Positions 37,208 to 46,409 of a stretch of DNA of 64,000 nt are shown piece by piece. The DNA is taken from contig NZ_JAUSRH010000012.1 in assembly GCF_030811715.1 (NCBI RefSeq), positions 62,001 through 126,000 on the forward strand, given 5' to 3'. This stretch comes from Sinomonas atrocyanea. GTDB taxonomy: Bacteria; Actinomycetota; Actinomycetes; Actinomycetales; Micrococcaceae. The notes under the pieces are model-generated. The model made no database searches, had not been told where the DNA came from, and saw only the letters and a program-made list of their open reading frames with translations. How positions within the stretch are numbered: the first letter of the stretch is position 1; each line of letters begins with the position of its first letter. A program made the translations under genes and the position numbers.

Positions 37208-37807
37208 TCAGAGCCTCTGGTCGCGGAGGGAGTTGACCATGCCGTGCAGGGACGCCTCCAGGAACCGGACCACGTCGTCGGCACCCGTGTCCCGCTCGAT
37301 CGCCAGGCTGATCAGGGTCTCCTCGGCGAAGGCCACCCAGGACCGCAGCGCGATGCGGAGCAGCTCGGTGTCCGGCAGCCCCAGCTCGATGAAGGAGTCC
37401 GACAGCCGCTCCGCGTTCAGCTCCCGCGACTCGTCCACGATCTTCCGCACGGCCGGGTCACCGCTGGCGGTGCCCCTGACCAGCGAGTAGAAGGTGCCGC
37501 GGTGCTCCTGCACAAAGAGGGTGATCCTCAGCAGCGTGTCCCGGATCCGCTCCCGCGGCGCGAGCTCCTGACGGGGAGCGCTCGCGACGAGCAGGCTGTC
37601 CCTCGCCGTCGTGACCACTGCGAGGTGCATGCCCTGACGGGTCTCGAAGTAGTGGAACACGAGCGGGCGCGAGACGCCGGCCCGGCGGGCGAGCTCGTCC
37701 ATGGTGAGCTCGTCCAGTGTGTGGTCGGTCAGGAAGTTCACTCCGACCGCGACGAGCTGCGCCCTCCGGTCCTGGGGGCTGAGGCGGGCGCGGTGCGGTT
37801 CGGACAC
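37208..37807 (-). CDS. TetR-family regulator of the DUF6230/DUF6114 operon
   Basis: 199 residues. HTH at about residues 14-60 (RAQLVAVGVNFLTDHTLDELTMDELARRAGVSRPLVFHYF). The C-terminal ligand domain is all-helical. GTG 37807 lies seven bases after TAGACT (37820-37815), a leaderless start. It is divergent from the secreted-protein operon, and a 5-5-5 palindrome in the spacer is the likely binding site. Confidence 0.87.
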   Translation of the reverse strand: MSEPHRARLSPQDRRAQLVAVGVNFLTDHTLDELTMDELARRAGVSRPLVFHYFETRQGMHLAVVTTARDSLLVASAPRQELAPRERIRDTLLRITLFVQEHRGTFYSLVRGTASGDPAVRKIVDESRELNAERLSDSFIELGLPDTELLRIALRSWVAFAEETLISLAIERDTGADDVVRFLEASLHGMVNSLRDQRL

Positions 37808-37851
37808 AGCAGAAAGTCTACTGATCGGTGGGCCAGTACCTGGGACCCCTA

Positions 37852-37881
37852 TTGACTAGCTGTCAACAGGCTCGGTATCTT
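37852..37881 (+). promoter_or_regulatory. Promoter and TetR operator of the DUF6230 operon
   Basis: -35 TTGACT (37852-37857), 18-bp spacer, -10 TATCTT (37876-37881). TTGAC-tagct-GTCAA (37852-37866) is a perfect inverted repeat covering the -35. The first gene follows with a leader of about 40 nt and an AGGAGGA ribosome site. Confidence 0.7.
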
Positions 37882-37928
37882 CGACGAGTTCCCCGCCGCC
37901 CCGGGCGGGCCCTGTTCCAGGAGGATCA

Positions 37929-38543
37929 ATGAAGTTCCCCGTCTCGCAGCGCGTCCGCAGGATGCGCGCGTCCCACGCTGGCCGCATCATCCTCGTCGCG
38001 GTGCCCGCGGCCCTTGCCGCCTCGCTCCTGATGGGCGGCGTCGCCGAGGGCGCGGTGCCCGTCTCCTTCGCCGTATCCGGCAGCCAGTTCCAGATCGGCG
38101 CCTCCAAGCTCAGCGGAACCGGGTTCTCCCAGTACGCCGGCGTCGCCAAGGACACCGAGGGCAAGGAGCACGCCGTCGCGATCGCGAACATCAAGAGCGC
38201 CACCCTCTCCGACCTGTGCCAGGCGGTGGTCACCGAGACCCCGCTGGGCAAGGTGGGCGTGCTCATCAAGGCCGGCGGCGGGAACAGCCCGGCCTCCGCG
38301 TCCGATCTGCAGATCGGCATGACCGGGCTGAAGGGCGATGCGGCCTTCGGCAACATCCGCATCGGTGTCGACGCCTCGACCGTCAACACCGCTGCGAAGG
38401 GCTCGGTGGGCGACTTCGCGCAGGACTCCGGCAGCATCACGATCAACAACCTGCAGCAGACCGCCTGGAGCACTCAGGCTTCGGTGTTCACCCTGACCGG
38501 GATGAGCATGCAGCTGACGGACGGGTCCAAGGGATGCTTCTGA
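37929..38543 (+). CDS. Secreted DUF6230-family protein
   Basis: 204 residues. Basic N-terminus (KFPVSQRVRRMRASHAGR), a hydrophobic helix (IILVAVPAALAASLLMGGV) and a probable cleavage site after VAEGA, so it is exported. The mature part (VPVSFAVSGSQFQIGASKLSG, LCQAVVTETPLGKVGVLIKAGGG, TINNLQQTAWST, ending GCF) matches my memory of the DUF6230 family, often mislabelled cholesterol esterase in streptomycetes. Two cysteines (SDLCQ and the C-terminal C) could form a disulfide. No catalytic triad is visible. First gene of a three-gene operon. Confidence 0.82.
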   Translation: MKFPVSQRVRRMRASHAGRIILVAVPAALAASLLMGGVAEGAVPVSFAVSGSQFQIGASKLSGTGFSQYAGVAKDTEGKEHAVAIANIKSATLSDLCQAVVTETPLGKVGVLIKAGGGNSPASASDLQIGMTGLKGDAAFGNIRIGVDASTVNTAAKGSVGDFAQDSGSITINNLQQTAWSTQASVFTLTGMSMQLTDGSKGCF

Positions 38544-38578
38544 CGTCTCGCGCAGCCATGACGAGGGAGACCGCACCC

Positions 38579-39004
38579 ATGACCACGGACCACGGCGTCC
38601 CCGCGCTGTCCCGCAGCGCGACGGCAAGCGGCGGGGCCCGCGGATTCCGGCACTGGCGCCGGGGCCGTCCGTTCATCGGCGGCCTGCTGGCCGCCCTCGG
38701 CGGGGTGGAGATGTTCTTCTCCGGGCAGCTCGACCTCGGCCACCTGCACATCCAGCTCGGCATCGAGGGCCTCCAGGCCACGGTCATCCCGATCGCGCTG
38801 GTGCTGCTGGGGGTCCTGTCGGTGACCATGCCGGCGCACCACGTCTTCTACGGCATCCTGACCCTCGTGGTCGCGATCTACTCCCTCGTCGGCGTGAACA
38901 TGGGCGGCTTCATCGTCGGCATGCTCCTCTCGGGAGCCGGGGGAGTGCTGGTCGTCGCGTGGATGGGCCCGGCGGAGGCCAGGCGGGGAAAGAGGGCGGA
39001 GTGA
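38579..39004 (+). CDS. DUF6114-family small membrane protein
   Basis: 141 residues. A cytosolic, Arg-rich leader ending FRHWRRGRPFIGG precedes four hydrophobic segments ([69 protein letters not shown]). RRGRPFxGG and FYGILTLVVAIYS are DUF6114 hallmarks as I know them. ATG 38579 was chosen because GAGGGAG is suitably placed; ATG 38558 would add seven residues. Overlaps the next gene by four bases. Confidence 0.82.
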   Translation: MTTDHGVPALSRSATASGGARGFRHWRRGRPFIGGLLAALGGVEMFFSGQLDLGHLHIQLGIEGLQATVIPIALVLLGVLSVTMPAHHVFYGILTLVVAIYSLVGVNMGGFIVGMLLSGAGGVLVVAWMGPAEARRGKRAE

Positions 39005-39777
39005 GCCTGCGCCGCACCCGCGCCGTGGCCGCCGTCCTGACCGGCTCGGTCCTCGCGCTGCCCTTCACCCTCGGAGCCGCGCGCGCCCCTGACAGCGTCC
39101 CGACGGCGCTCTGCGTGCCGCTCCTGGTCTCCTGCCCCACCTCGACGCCGAGCCCCTCGGCGCCGGGGGCGGGCACCCCCACCCAGGCCCCGGCCGCTCC
39201 CGGGCCCCTTCCCTCCGTCCCCGGCACCCTGCTGCCCGGGCTCGGGTCAAGCCCCAGCGTGCCGGCGGTTCCGGGCGCGGGGTCGACGGCGAGCCCTACC
39301 CCCACCGCGACCCCCGAGCCCACCTCCAGCGCGCCGGTGCCGGCGCCCCGGGACGGCGGGACGCCGGTGTTCACCAAGACCCCGGCCTCCATGGGCTCCC
39401 AGGGCCTGTCCTTCACTGGCCTCAGTTCGGTCAGCATCGTCACGGTGCCGACCGCCGACGGCAGCGGCCAGCGCGCCCTGAAGATCACCGCCGACTCGAT
39501 CACCATCACGGGGTTCACCCTCACCGTGCGGCAGCCCCACGGCCCCGGCCTCGTGACCTCTGCGGACAAGATGGTGCTCAGCGGGCATGTCAGCGTCTAC
39601 CTCGGATCGGTCACGGGCACGACCTCCAACGGGCGCAGCCTGGCGCTCGGCACCGACACGCCCCCGCCGCTCGACGACGTCGCGCCAGGCCTCCTTCGGG
39701 TCACCATGGGCCTGGTCGGTGCCACGGCGGATTCGATCAGCTACACCAACACCAACCAGCGGATGGTGCAGCCCTAG
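39001..39777 (+). CDS. Secreted protein with Pro/Ser/Thr-rich linker, third gene of the DUF6230 operon
   Basis: 258 residues. Signal peptide (LRRTRAVAAVLTGSVLALPFTLGAARA), a short Cys-containing segment (ALCVPLLVSCPT), a linker of about 80 residues rich in Pro, Ser, Thr and Ala, then a C-terminal domain (FTGLSSVSIVTVP, ALKITADSITITGF, DKMVLSGHVSVYLGSV). That domain echoes the beta-rich style of the DUF6230 protein. GTG 39001 overlaps the previous stop (GTGA). Its stop overlaps the stop of the opposing gene. Probably acts at the cell surface with its two operon partners. Confidence 0.75.
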   Translation: MSLRRTRAVAAVLTGSVLALPFTLGAARAPDSVPTALCVPLLVSCPTSTPSPSAPGAGTPTQAPAAPGPLPSVPGTLLPGLGSSPSVPAVPGAGSTASPTPTATPEPTSSAPVPAPRDGGTPVFTKTPASMGSQGLSFTGLSSVSIVTVPTADGSGQRALKITADSITITGFTLTVRQPHGPGLVTSADKMVLSGHVSVYLGSVTGTTSNGRSLALGTDTPPPLDDVAPGLLRVTMGLVGATADSISYTNTNQRMVQP

Positions 39778-40013
39778 CCCTCAGACCCCCGCCGGCCACG
39801 TCGTTGCGGCGGGGGAGGCACGGGCTTCGCCGCCGCAACGTCGCCGAGGCGCACGACGGCGGTGCCGCGCCTCGTGCGCACGGTGACGGTCTCGCCGTCG
39901 CACGCCACCAGATCCCCGAGCGCGTCGGTGAACCCGCCCGGCACCCGCGACCGCACGACCACGCGCGTGCCGAGCGGGAGGGAACGGAGGAGGTCCGCCG
40001 GGGTGGAGGGCAT
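39774..40013 (-). CDS. Stand-alone SH3-like domain, probable remnant of an acetyltransferase
   Basis: 79 residues: PADLLRSLPLGTRVVVRSRV, FTDALGDLVACDGETVTVRTRRG, VVRLGDVAAAKPVPPPP. From memory, in related actinobacteria this small beta-barrel is the N-terminal part of a GNAT-type protein of about 300 residues encoded beside fdxA. Here it stops right after VPPPPQRRGRRGSEG and no acetyltransferase fold follows. ATG 40013 is five bases after TACGAT (leaderless style). It could be a functional mini-protein or a truncated gene. Confidence 0.7.
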   Translation of the reverse strand: MPSTPADLLRSLPLGTRVVVRSRVPGGFTDALGDLVACDGETVTVRTRRGTAVVRLGDVAAAKPVPPPPQRRGRRGSEG

Positions 40014-40052
40014 GCTCCATCGTAGGCACCGTCGCCGCGGCCCCGTGTGACG

Positions 40053-40083
40053 TTGGAGTGGCGGCGGCCGGGCGATAGATAAT
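40053..40083 (+). promoter_or_regulatory. Promoter of fdxA
   Basis: TTGGAG (40053-40058) and GATAAT (40078-40083) with a 19-bp spacer; TAGATA at 40076 would give 17 bp. The leader is about 40 nt and carries a GAGAGGGTGG ribosome site before GTG 40129. Confidence 0.5.
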
Positions 40084-40128
40084 AGGCTCAATCGGCCCGG
40101 TAGTAGTGGTGGAAGAGAGGGTGGCACC

Positions 40129-40455
40129 GTGACATACGTGATCGCACAGCCGTGCGTGGATGTGAAGGACAAGGCCTGCGTCGAGGAGTGTCCCGTCGAC
40201 TGCATCTACGAGGGCGAGCGGTCCCTGTACATCCACCCGGACGAATGCGTCGACTGCGGCGCGTGCGAGCCCGTGTGCCCGGTCGAGGCCATCTACTACG
40301 AGGACGACGTCCCGGACGAGTGGAGCGACTACTACAAGGCCAACGTCGAGTTCTTCGATGACCTCGGTTCGCCCGGCGGTGCCGCGAAGCTCGGCAACAC
40401 CCACAAGGACCATCCCCTCGTGGCGGCCCTCCCGCCGCAGAGCGCCGACAGCTGA
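40129..40455 (+). CDS. fdxA: Seven-iron ferredoxin FdxA
   Basis: 108 residues, cytosolic electron carrier with a [3Fe-4S] and a [4Fe-4S] cluster. Cysteines at 9, 17, 21, 25, 40, 43, 46 and 50. By analogy with Azotobacter FdI, 9/17/50 would hold the 3Fe and 21/40/43/46 the 4Fe cluster, with 25 free. The C-terminal extension ([18 protein letters not shown]) is the actinobacterial FdxA hallmark. Three bases separate it from dapC, a pairing conserved in this phylum. Confidence 0.95.
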   Translation: MTYVIAQPCVDVKDKACVEECPVDCIYEGERSLYIHPDECVDCGACEPVCPVEAIYYEDDVPDEWSDYYKANVEFFDDLGSPGGAAKLGNTHKDHPLVAALPPQSADS

Positions 40456-40457
40456 GC

Positions 40458-41612
40458 GTGCGGAACGGACCCAGCTCTACCCGGCAGTTCGGCCTCGACC
40501 TGCCCGACTACCCGTGGGAGGCCATGGCGCCCTACCGGGCGAAGGCGGCCGAGCACCCGGGCGGCGTCGTCAACCTCTCGATCGGCACGCCGGTCGATCC
40601 CACCCCGGAGGTGGTGCAGGAGGCCCTGCGCGCCGCCGCGGACGCCCCCGGCTACCCGACCGTGCACGGGACGACCGCGCTGCGCGAGGCCGTCGTCGAG
40701 TGGTTCGCCCGCCGCCGTGGGGTGACGGGGCTGGACGAGCAGGCGGTCATGCCCACCGTCGGCTCGAAGGAGCTCGTGGCGTGGCTGCCGTTCCTGCTCG
40801 GGCTCGGCGAGGGCGACGTCGTCGTCCGGCCCACCGTCGCCTACCCGACCTACGACATCGGCGCGCGCCTCGCCGGCGCGACCGCGGTCGCCGCGGACAG
40901 CCTAGAGGAGCTCGACGACGCCACGCGGGCCAGGGTCCGCCTCGTCTGGGTCAATTCGCCCGGCAACCCCACCGGCGCGGTGCGGGACGCCGCCGAGCTG
41001 CGCACCGTCGTCGACCGTGCGCGGGAGCTCGGCGCCGTGGTGGCCTCGGACGAGTGCTACGCCGAGCTCGGATGGGGGGCGTGGGACGCCCAGCGCGGCG
41101 GCGAGCCGGTCCCGTCCGTGCTGGACCCACGGGTGAGTGGCGGCGACATGACCGGACTCCTCAGCGTGTACTCGCTGAGCAAGCAGTCCAACCTGGCCGG
41201 GTACCGCGCGGCGTTCGTCGCCGGCGCCCCGGAGCTCATGCCCAACCTCGTCAACAGCCGCAAGCACGCGGGCATGATCATGCCGTACCCCGTGCAGGAG
41301 GCCATGCGCGTGGCCCTCGGCGACGAGGCCCACGTCCTCGCCCAGAAGGACCTCTACCGGTCCCGGCGCGAGCGGCTCCTGCCCGCCCTCGAGGCGTTCG
41401 GCCTCACACTCTCGCACTCGGAGGCGGGCCTGTACCTGTGGTGCACCGCGGGCGAGGACACGTGGGCGACCGTGGGGCGGCTCGCGGGGCTCGGCATCGT
41501 CGTCGGCCCGGGCGTCTTCTACGGCGAGGCCGGCCACGGGTTCGTGCGGGTGGCCCTCACGGGCACCGACGAGCGCATCGACGCCGCCGTGGAGAGGCTC
41601 ACAGAGCGCTAG
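40458..41612 (+). CDS. dapC: Succinyldiaminopimelate transaminase
   Basis: 384-residue PLP aminotransferase making N-succinyl-LL-2,6-diaminopimelate in the DAP/lysine pathway. Landmarks: VNLSIGTPVDPTPEVVQ, the GYPTVHGTTALREAVVEWF segment, NSPGNPTGAV, SDECYAELGW and the PLP lysine in SLSKQSNLAGYR. GTG 40458 follows the fdxA stop by two bases, so they share a transcript. The dapD and dapE partners are 6-8 kb downstream. Confidence 0.93.
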   Translation: MRNGPSSTRQFGLDLPDYPWEAMAPYRAKAAEHPGGVVNLSIGTPVDPTPEVVQEALRAAADAPGYPTVHGTTALREAVVEWFARRRGVTGLDEQAVMPTVGSKELVAWLPFLLGLGEGDVVVRPTVAYPTYDIGARLAGATAVAADSLEELDDATRARVRLVWVNSPGNPTGAVRDAAELRTVVDRARELGAVVASDECYAELGWGAWDAQRGGEPVPSVLDPRVSGGDMTGLLSVYSLSKQSNLAGYRAAFVAGAPELMPNLVNSRKHAGMIMPYPVQEAMRVALGDEAHVLAQKDLYRSRRERLLPALEAFGLTLSHSEAGLYLWCTAGEDTWATVGRLAGLGIVVGPGVFYGEAGHGFVRVALTGTDERIDAAVERLTER

Positions 41613-41737
41613 CGGGCGCGGGTCCCGGCGCGGTCCCCGGGGCCGGCCGTAGGCCACAGGACCGCCGGTATCAATTAGTCCCGAGAACGATCTGGGAGTA
41701 GCTTTAGAGGGTTGCGAGCTACCCATGAAGGGGAACC

Positions 41738-43021
<1,284 letters not shown>

Positions 43022-43040
43022 CCCCTCGGGGTCTCGGGTG

Positions 43041-43086
43041 CGACGACGGCCGGTGCCTTCCGCTGGGAAGGCACCGGCCGTCGTCG
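43041..43086. terminator. 21-bp perfect-stem bidirectional terminator
   Basis: Left arm 43041-43061 (starting CGACGACGGCC) and right arm 43066-43086 are exact complements with loop GCTG. Between convergent gltA and galE. The outer arms nearly match the terminators at 32044 and 35182. Confidence 0.88.
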
Positions 43087-43096
43087 TACTCCGGGG

Positions 43097-44113
43097 TCAG
43101 GAGGCCTGGTAGCCCATGGGGTTGTTCTTCTGCCAGCGCCAGTGGTCCTCGCACATCTGCTCGATAGTGCGGGTGGTGGCCCAGCCGAGGTCCCGGTGGG
43201 CTGCGGAGGCGTCGGCCCAGAAGGCCGGGAGGTCGCCGGCGCGGCGGGGCGCGATCTCGTAGGGGATGGGCTCGCCCACGGCCTTCTCGAAGGCGTGGTG
43301 CATCTCGAGCACGCTCGTGCCCATGCCGGAGCCGAGGTTCCAGCGGTGCACGCCGTCGTGGTCGCGGAGGTAGTCCAGCGCGGCGGCGTGGCCCTCGGCG
43401 AGGTCGACGACGTGGATGAAGTCGCGCTGGCAGGTGCCGTCCGGGGTGTCGTAGTCGCCGCCGAACACCATGAGCTTCTCGCGCCGCCCCACGGCGACCT
43501 GCGCGATGAACGGGACGAGGTTGTTCGGGATGCCCTGTGGGTCCTCGCCGATGAGGCCGGAGGAGTGCGCGCCGACCGGGTTGAAGTAGCGCAGCAGTGC
43601 TATGCGCCAGGCCGGGTCGGAGGCGCCGAGGTCGGTGAGGATGTCCTCGATCTGCTCCTTGGTTCGCCCGTACGGGTTCATGGCGCCGATCTCCATCGAC
43701 TCCACGTAGGGGATGGGATTGCGGTCGCCGTAGACGGTGGCCGAGGAGGAGAAGACGATGGTGCGCACGCCGCGGCGCTCCATGACCCGCAGGAGCGCGA
43801 TCGTGCCGGCGACGTTGTTGAAGTAGTACTCAAGCGGGATCTGCGCCGACTCGCCCACGGCCTTGAGGCCGGCGAAGTGGATCACGGCCTCGGGCGAGTG
43901 CTCCGCGAAGACCGCATCGAGGGCGTCCTCGTCCGTGATGTCCGCCTGGACGAACGCGGCCTCGCGCCCCGCCAGTCCGGCGACGCGTCGGAGGGCCTCC
44001 GGGCTCGAGTTGGAGAGGTTGTCGACCGCGACGACGTCGTGCCCGGCTTCGAGGAGGGTCAGGACCGTGTGGGAGCCGATGTAGCCGGTGCCACCGGTGA
44101 CGAGGATGCGCAT
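43097..44113 (-). CDS. galE: UDP-glucose 4-epimerase
   Basis: 338 residues, extended SDR enzyme interconverting UDP-glucose and UDP-galactose. NAD motif GGTGYIGSHT at 7-16, catalytic S124 in FSSSATVYG, Y148 and K152 (YGRTK). C-terminal RRAGDLPAFWADASAA is family-typical. ATG 44113 is seven bases after TAGGAT (44126-44121) and gives the conserved start MRILVTGG; an ATG three codons upstream lies between -10 and start. Confidence 0.95.
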   Translation of the reverse strand: MRILVTGGTGYIGSHTVLTLLEAGHDVVAVDNLSNSSPEALRRVAGLAGREAAFVQADITDEDALDAVFAEHSPEAVIHFAGLKAVGESAQIPLEYYFNNVAGTIALLRVMERRGVRTIVFSSSATVYGDRNPIPYVESMEIGAMNPYGRTKEQIEDILTDLGASDPAWRIALLRYFNPVGAHSSGLIGEDPQGIPNNLVPFIAQVAVGRREKLMVFGGDYDTPDGTCQRDFIHVVDLAEGHAAALDYLRDHDGVHRWNLGSGMGTSVLEMHHAFEKAVGEPIPYEIAPRRAGDLPAFWADASAAHRDLGWATTRTIEQMCEDHWRWQKNNPMGYQAS

Positions 44114-44207
44114 GGGCCCCATCCTATCGAGATCACCGCAGCGGCGGCGGGGGTGCTGCGCCGCGCCCCGCGGCCGCCAGGGCGCACAAGTGTGCTAGGA
44201 ACAAGGG

Positions 44208-44834
44208 GTGCCCAGAAACGTGGACGCGGCCCTGCGCCGCCAGCAGATCGTGGAGGCGGTCAAGAGGATCGTCGTGGCCGACGGCCTGGGGCGCGTCTCG
44301 CTGCGGGAGGTCGCGGCCGAGGCGGGCCTCGTCGTCGGGTCGGTGCGGCACTACTTCGCCACCTCGGCCCAGCTCGCGGCGCACGCCTTCGAGGCGGTCA
44401 CGGACGGCGTCCTCGCCCGGCTCGAGGCAGCGGCGGCCGAGCCGTCCGCTGTGACCGATGAGGTCGTCGTGGCACAGCTGTGCCAGCTCCTGCCCCTCGA
44501 TGAGGGCCGCGCCGTGGACCTGTGCGTGTGGACGGAGTTCAAGCTCGCGGCCCGCACGCGGCCCGAGCTGGGTGCCGAGGCGGAGCGGAGCCACCGTGCC
44601 GTCGCGGCGACGCTCGGACGCGCACTGGTGCGCCTGCGTCCCGGGCTCGGCCAGGAGGACCTCGTGCGGGAAGCCGAGCGGCTCCTGGCCACCGTCGAGG
44701 GCCTCGGCCTGCACGCCATGCTGCACGGCAGGTGGCTCGATGCGGACCTGTGCACGGACGTCCTCCGGGCGCAGGTCGCGAGCATCGGACTCGCCGGCGC
44801 CGGGGCCCCGTGTGCCGCGGCGGGAATACACTGA
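44208..44834 (+). CDS. TetR-family regulator
   Basis: 208 residues. HTH at residues about 10-57 (RRQQIVEAVKRIVVADGLGRVSLREVAAEAGLVVGSVRHYF) and a helical C-terminal domain resembling the TetR_C_6 group (CVWTEFKLAARTRPELGAEAERSHR). GTG 44208 has TAGGAA six bases before it, a poor -10. Divergent from galE and 29 bp upstream of a hypothetical gene it may regulate. No clear operator was found. Confidence 0.85.
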   Translation: MPRNVDAALRRQQIVEAVKRIVVADGLGRVSLREVAAEAGLVVGSVRHYFATSAQLAAHAFEAVTDGVLARLEAAAAEPSAVTDEVVVAQLCQLLPLDEGRAVDLCVWTEFKLAARTRPELGAEAERSHRAVAATLGRALVRLRPGLGQEDLVREAERLLATVEGLGLHAMLHGRWLDADLCTDVLRAQVASIGLAGAGAPCAAAGIH

Positions 44835-44863
44835 GAGAAGACCGGCAAGGAAGCGAATAACCC

Positions 44864-45475
44864 ATGCACCACACCGGAGGACCCGGCTGGCGGATCACGA
44901 TGGACACGTCTGGCCCCCTGCTCCTCGCGCTCTACCTCAAGGACCATGCGGGGCTCACCGGGGCCGGGATGCCACCCGTGGCCGCGGCGCAGCCGCGGGT
45001 CCGCGAGGCAGACCATCATCAGCTCATGCAGCACGTGGGCGGCCTTCCGGCCCTCCGGCGCGAGTGGGAGGCATGGTGGCAGCACCTCATCGAGAGCCAC
45101 CCCGAGATGACCCCCGCCGTGGAGCCCCCGGGGTTCCCCGCCTTCGGCGCGACGCCCGCCCTGCAGCGCTCCCTCCAGGCCCACTTCGGGGCGGCCCTCA
45201 CGTGGGCGCGCGAGCGGCGGGCCGAGTACGAGCGGCTCGAGAAGGAGCGCGAGGCCAGCGGTGCCACTTCGGTGCTGCGGGAGGTCGTCGAGGAGCGCCA
45301 GCTCGAGGTCGGCCCGTCGGCCAAGGACTTCACCCTGACCATCATCGAGCTTCCCCTGTCCGAGGACCGGGCGTGGCTCGTCAACGCGGACAAGGTCATC
45401 ATGAGCCAGGGGCTTCTCGCGGACCCCGAGGCGTTCAGGAGCTACCTCACCCCGGTCGTCGAGATCCTCGTCTGA
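44864..45475 (+). CDS. Hypothetical cytosolic protein downstream of TetR
   Basis: 203 residues, family not recognised. No signal peptide or membrane span. A Trp-rich helical middle (LRREWEAWWQHLIE) is followed by a Glu/Arg helix (WARERRAEYERLEKEREASG) and a beta-rich C-terminus (DFTLTIIELPLSEDRAWLVNADKVIMSQGLL). TACACT at 44827-44832 and AAGGAAG at 44846-44852 supply a promoter and ribosome site. An in-frame ATG at 44900 is the alternative start. Likely co-regulated with the TetR gene. Confidence 0.7.
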   Translation: MHHTGGPGWRITMDTSGPLLLALYLKDHAGLTGAGMPPVAAAQPRVREADHHQLMQHVGGLPALRREWEAWWQHLIESHPEMTPAVEPPGFPAFGATPALQRSLQAHFGAALTWARERRAEYERLEKEREASGATSVLREVVEERQLEVGPSAKDFTLTIIELPLSEDRAWLVNADKVIMSQGLLADPEAFRSYLTPVVEILV

Positions 45476-45482
45476 GAGCGCG

Positions 45483-46331
45483 TCAGGGTGCCGCGGCCAC
45501 CGTCACGGTCACGGTGCCTTCGGGCGCGGCGGAGTCGGTCCAGCCCTTGTTCCCGTCCCGGATCCAGCTGTGTCCGGCATAGTCGACCTGGGTGACCGCC
45601 AGCTGCTTGGCGTTGGCCACCGCCCACTGGGCCACCGACCAGCCCTCGGCGCCCTGGGCCCGCACCGTGACCGTCCGGCCGCCGGCGGCCGCGGGCAGCG
45701 CGCCGTAGGCTGCCGTCAGCTGCGACCTGACGGCGGACGGGTCGCCGGCGGCCTCCGGCTTCCGCAGCGTGCAGGTCAGCGCCGCCTCTGACTGGCCGGT
45801 GAGGGCCGAGGCGAAGGCGCGGCCCGTGTCCTCGTGCTGGGCGTAGGCCTCGGGGAAGCCGGAGCGCTGGACCTCCTGGGCGGCCTCCGTGATCGAGAGG
45901 TCCTGGTAGCCGCGGATCTTGACCAGCCCGTCGTAGAACGCGTTCGTCGCGTACTCCGGGTCCATGATCTGCGCCTCGGTGCCCCACCCCTGGGAGGGGC
46001 GCTGCTGGAAGAGCCCCCTGGAGTCGGGGCCGGCCCTGTCGCCGTAGCTGAGGTTGCGCAGCTTGGACTCCTGCAGGGCCGTCGCGATCGCGATCGTGGC
46101 GGCCCGCGGGGGCAGGCCGCGCCGGACCGAGATCGCCGCGATGAGCGAGGCATTGGCCGCCTGGTCGGTGGCGAGCTGCTGCTGGGAGTCGCCGAGCGGG
46201 GCCGTGCAGCCCTCGACGATGGGCTTGTCATTCCGGTTCAGCACGAGCGAGGTGATGTAGATCCCCACGCCGGCCAGCGCGAGGGCCACGAGGACGGTGA
46301 GGGCACGCCGCACTCTGCGGGCGTTGGCCAT
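45483..46331 (-). CDS. Membrane-anchored lysozyme/transglycosylase-like protein
   Basis: 282 residues. One N-terminal membrane helix (ALTVLVALALAGVGIYITSLVL), then an extracytoplasmic domain. ATALQESKLRNLSYGDRAGPDSRGLFQQRPSQGWG and the following DPEYATNAFYDGL look like the catalytic-Glu region of lysozyme-superfamily folds, with E near residue 88 as the candidate acid. The C-terminal 90 residues (TVTVRAQGAEGWSVAQWAVANAKQ, VDYAGHSW) are a separate module common in Micrococcaceae. AAGGAG precedes ATG 46331. Enzymatic activity is inferred, not shown. Confidence 0.7.
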   Translation of the reverse strand: MANARRVRRALTVLVALALAGVGIYITSLVLNRNDKPIVEGCTAPLGDSQQQLATDQAANASLIAAISVRRGLPPRAATIAIATALQESKLRNLSYGDRAGPDSRGLFQQRPSQGWGTEAQIMDPEYATNAFYDGLVKIRGYQDLSITEAAQEVQRSGFPEAYAQHEDTGRAFASALTGQSEAALTCTLRKPEAAGDPSAVRSQLTAAYGALPAAAGGRTVTVRAQGAEGWSVAQWAVANAKQLAVTQVDYAGHSWIRDGNKGWTDSAAPEGTVTVTVAAAP

Positions 46332-46409
46332 CCGGGGACTCCTTGCTTCTGACGAGGGGGGCAGGGGCGGCCGGCGCCGTGCGCGGGCCGCCCCGGGACG
46401 CGGGGAGCG

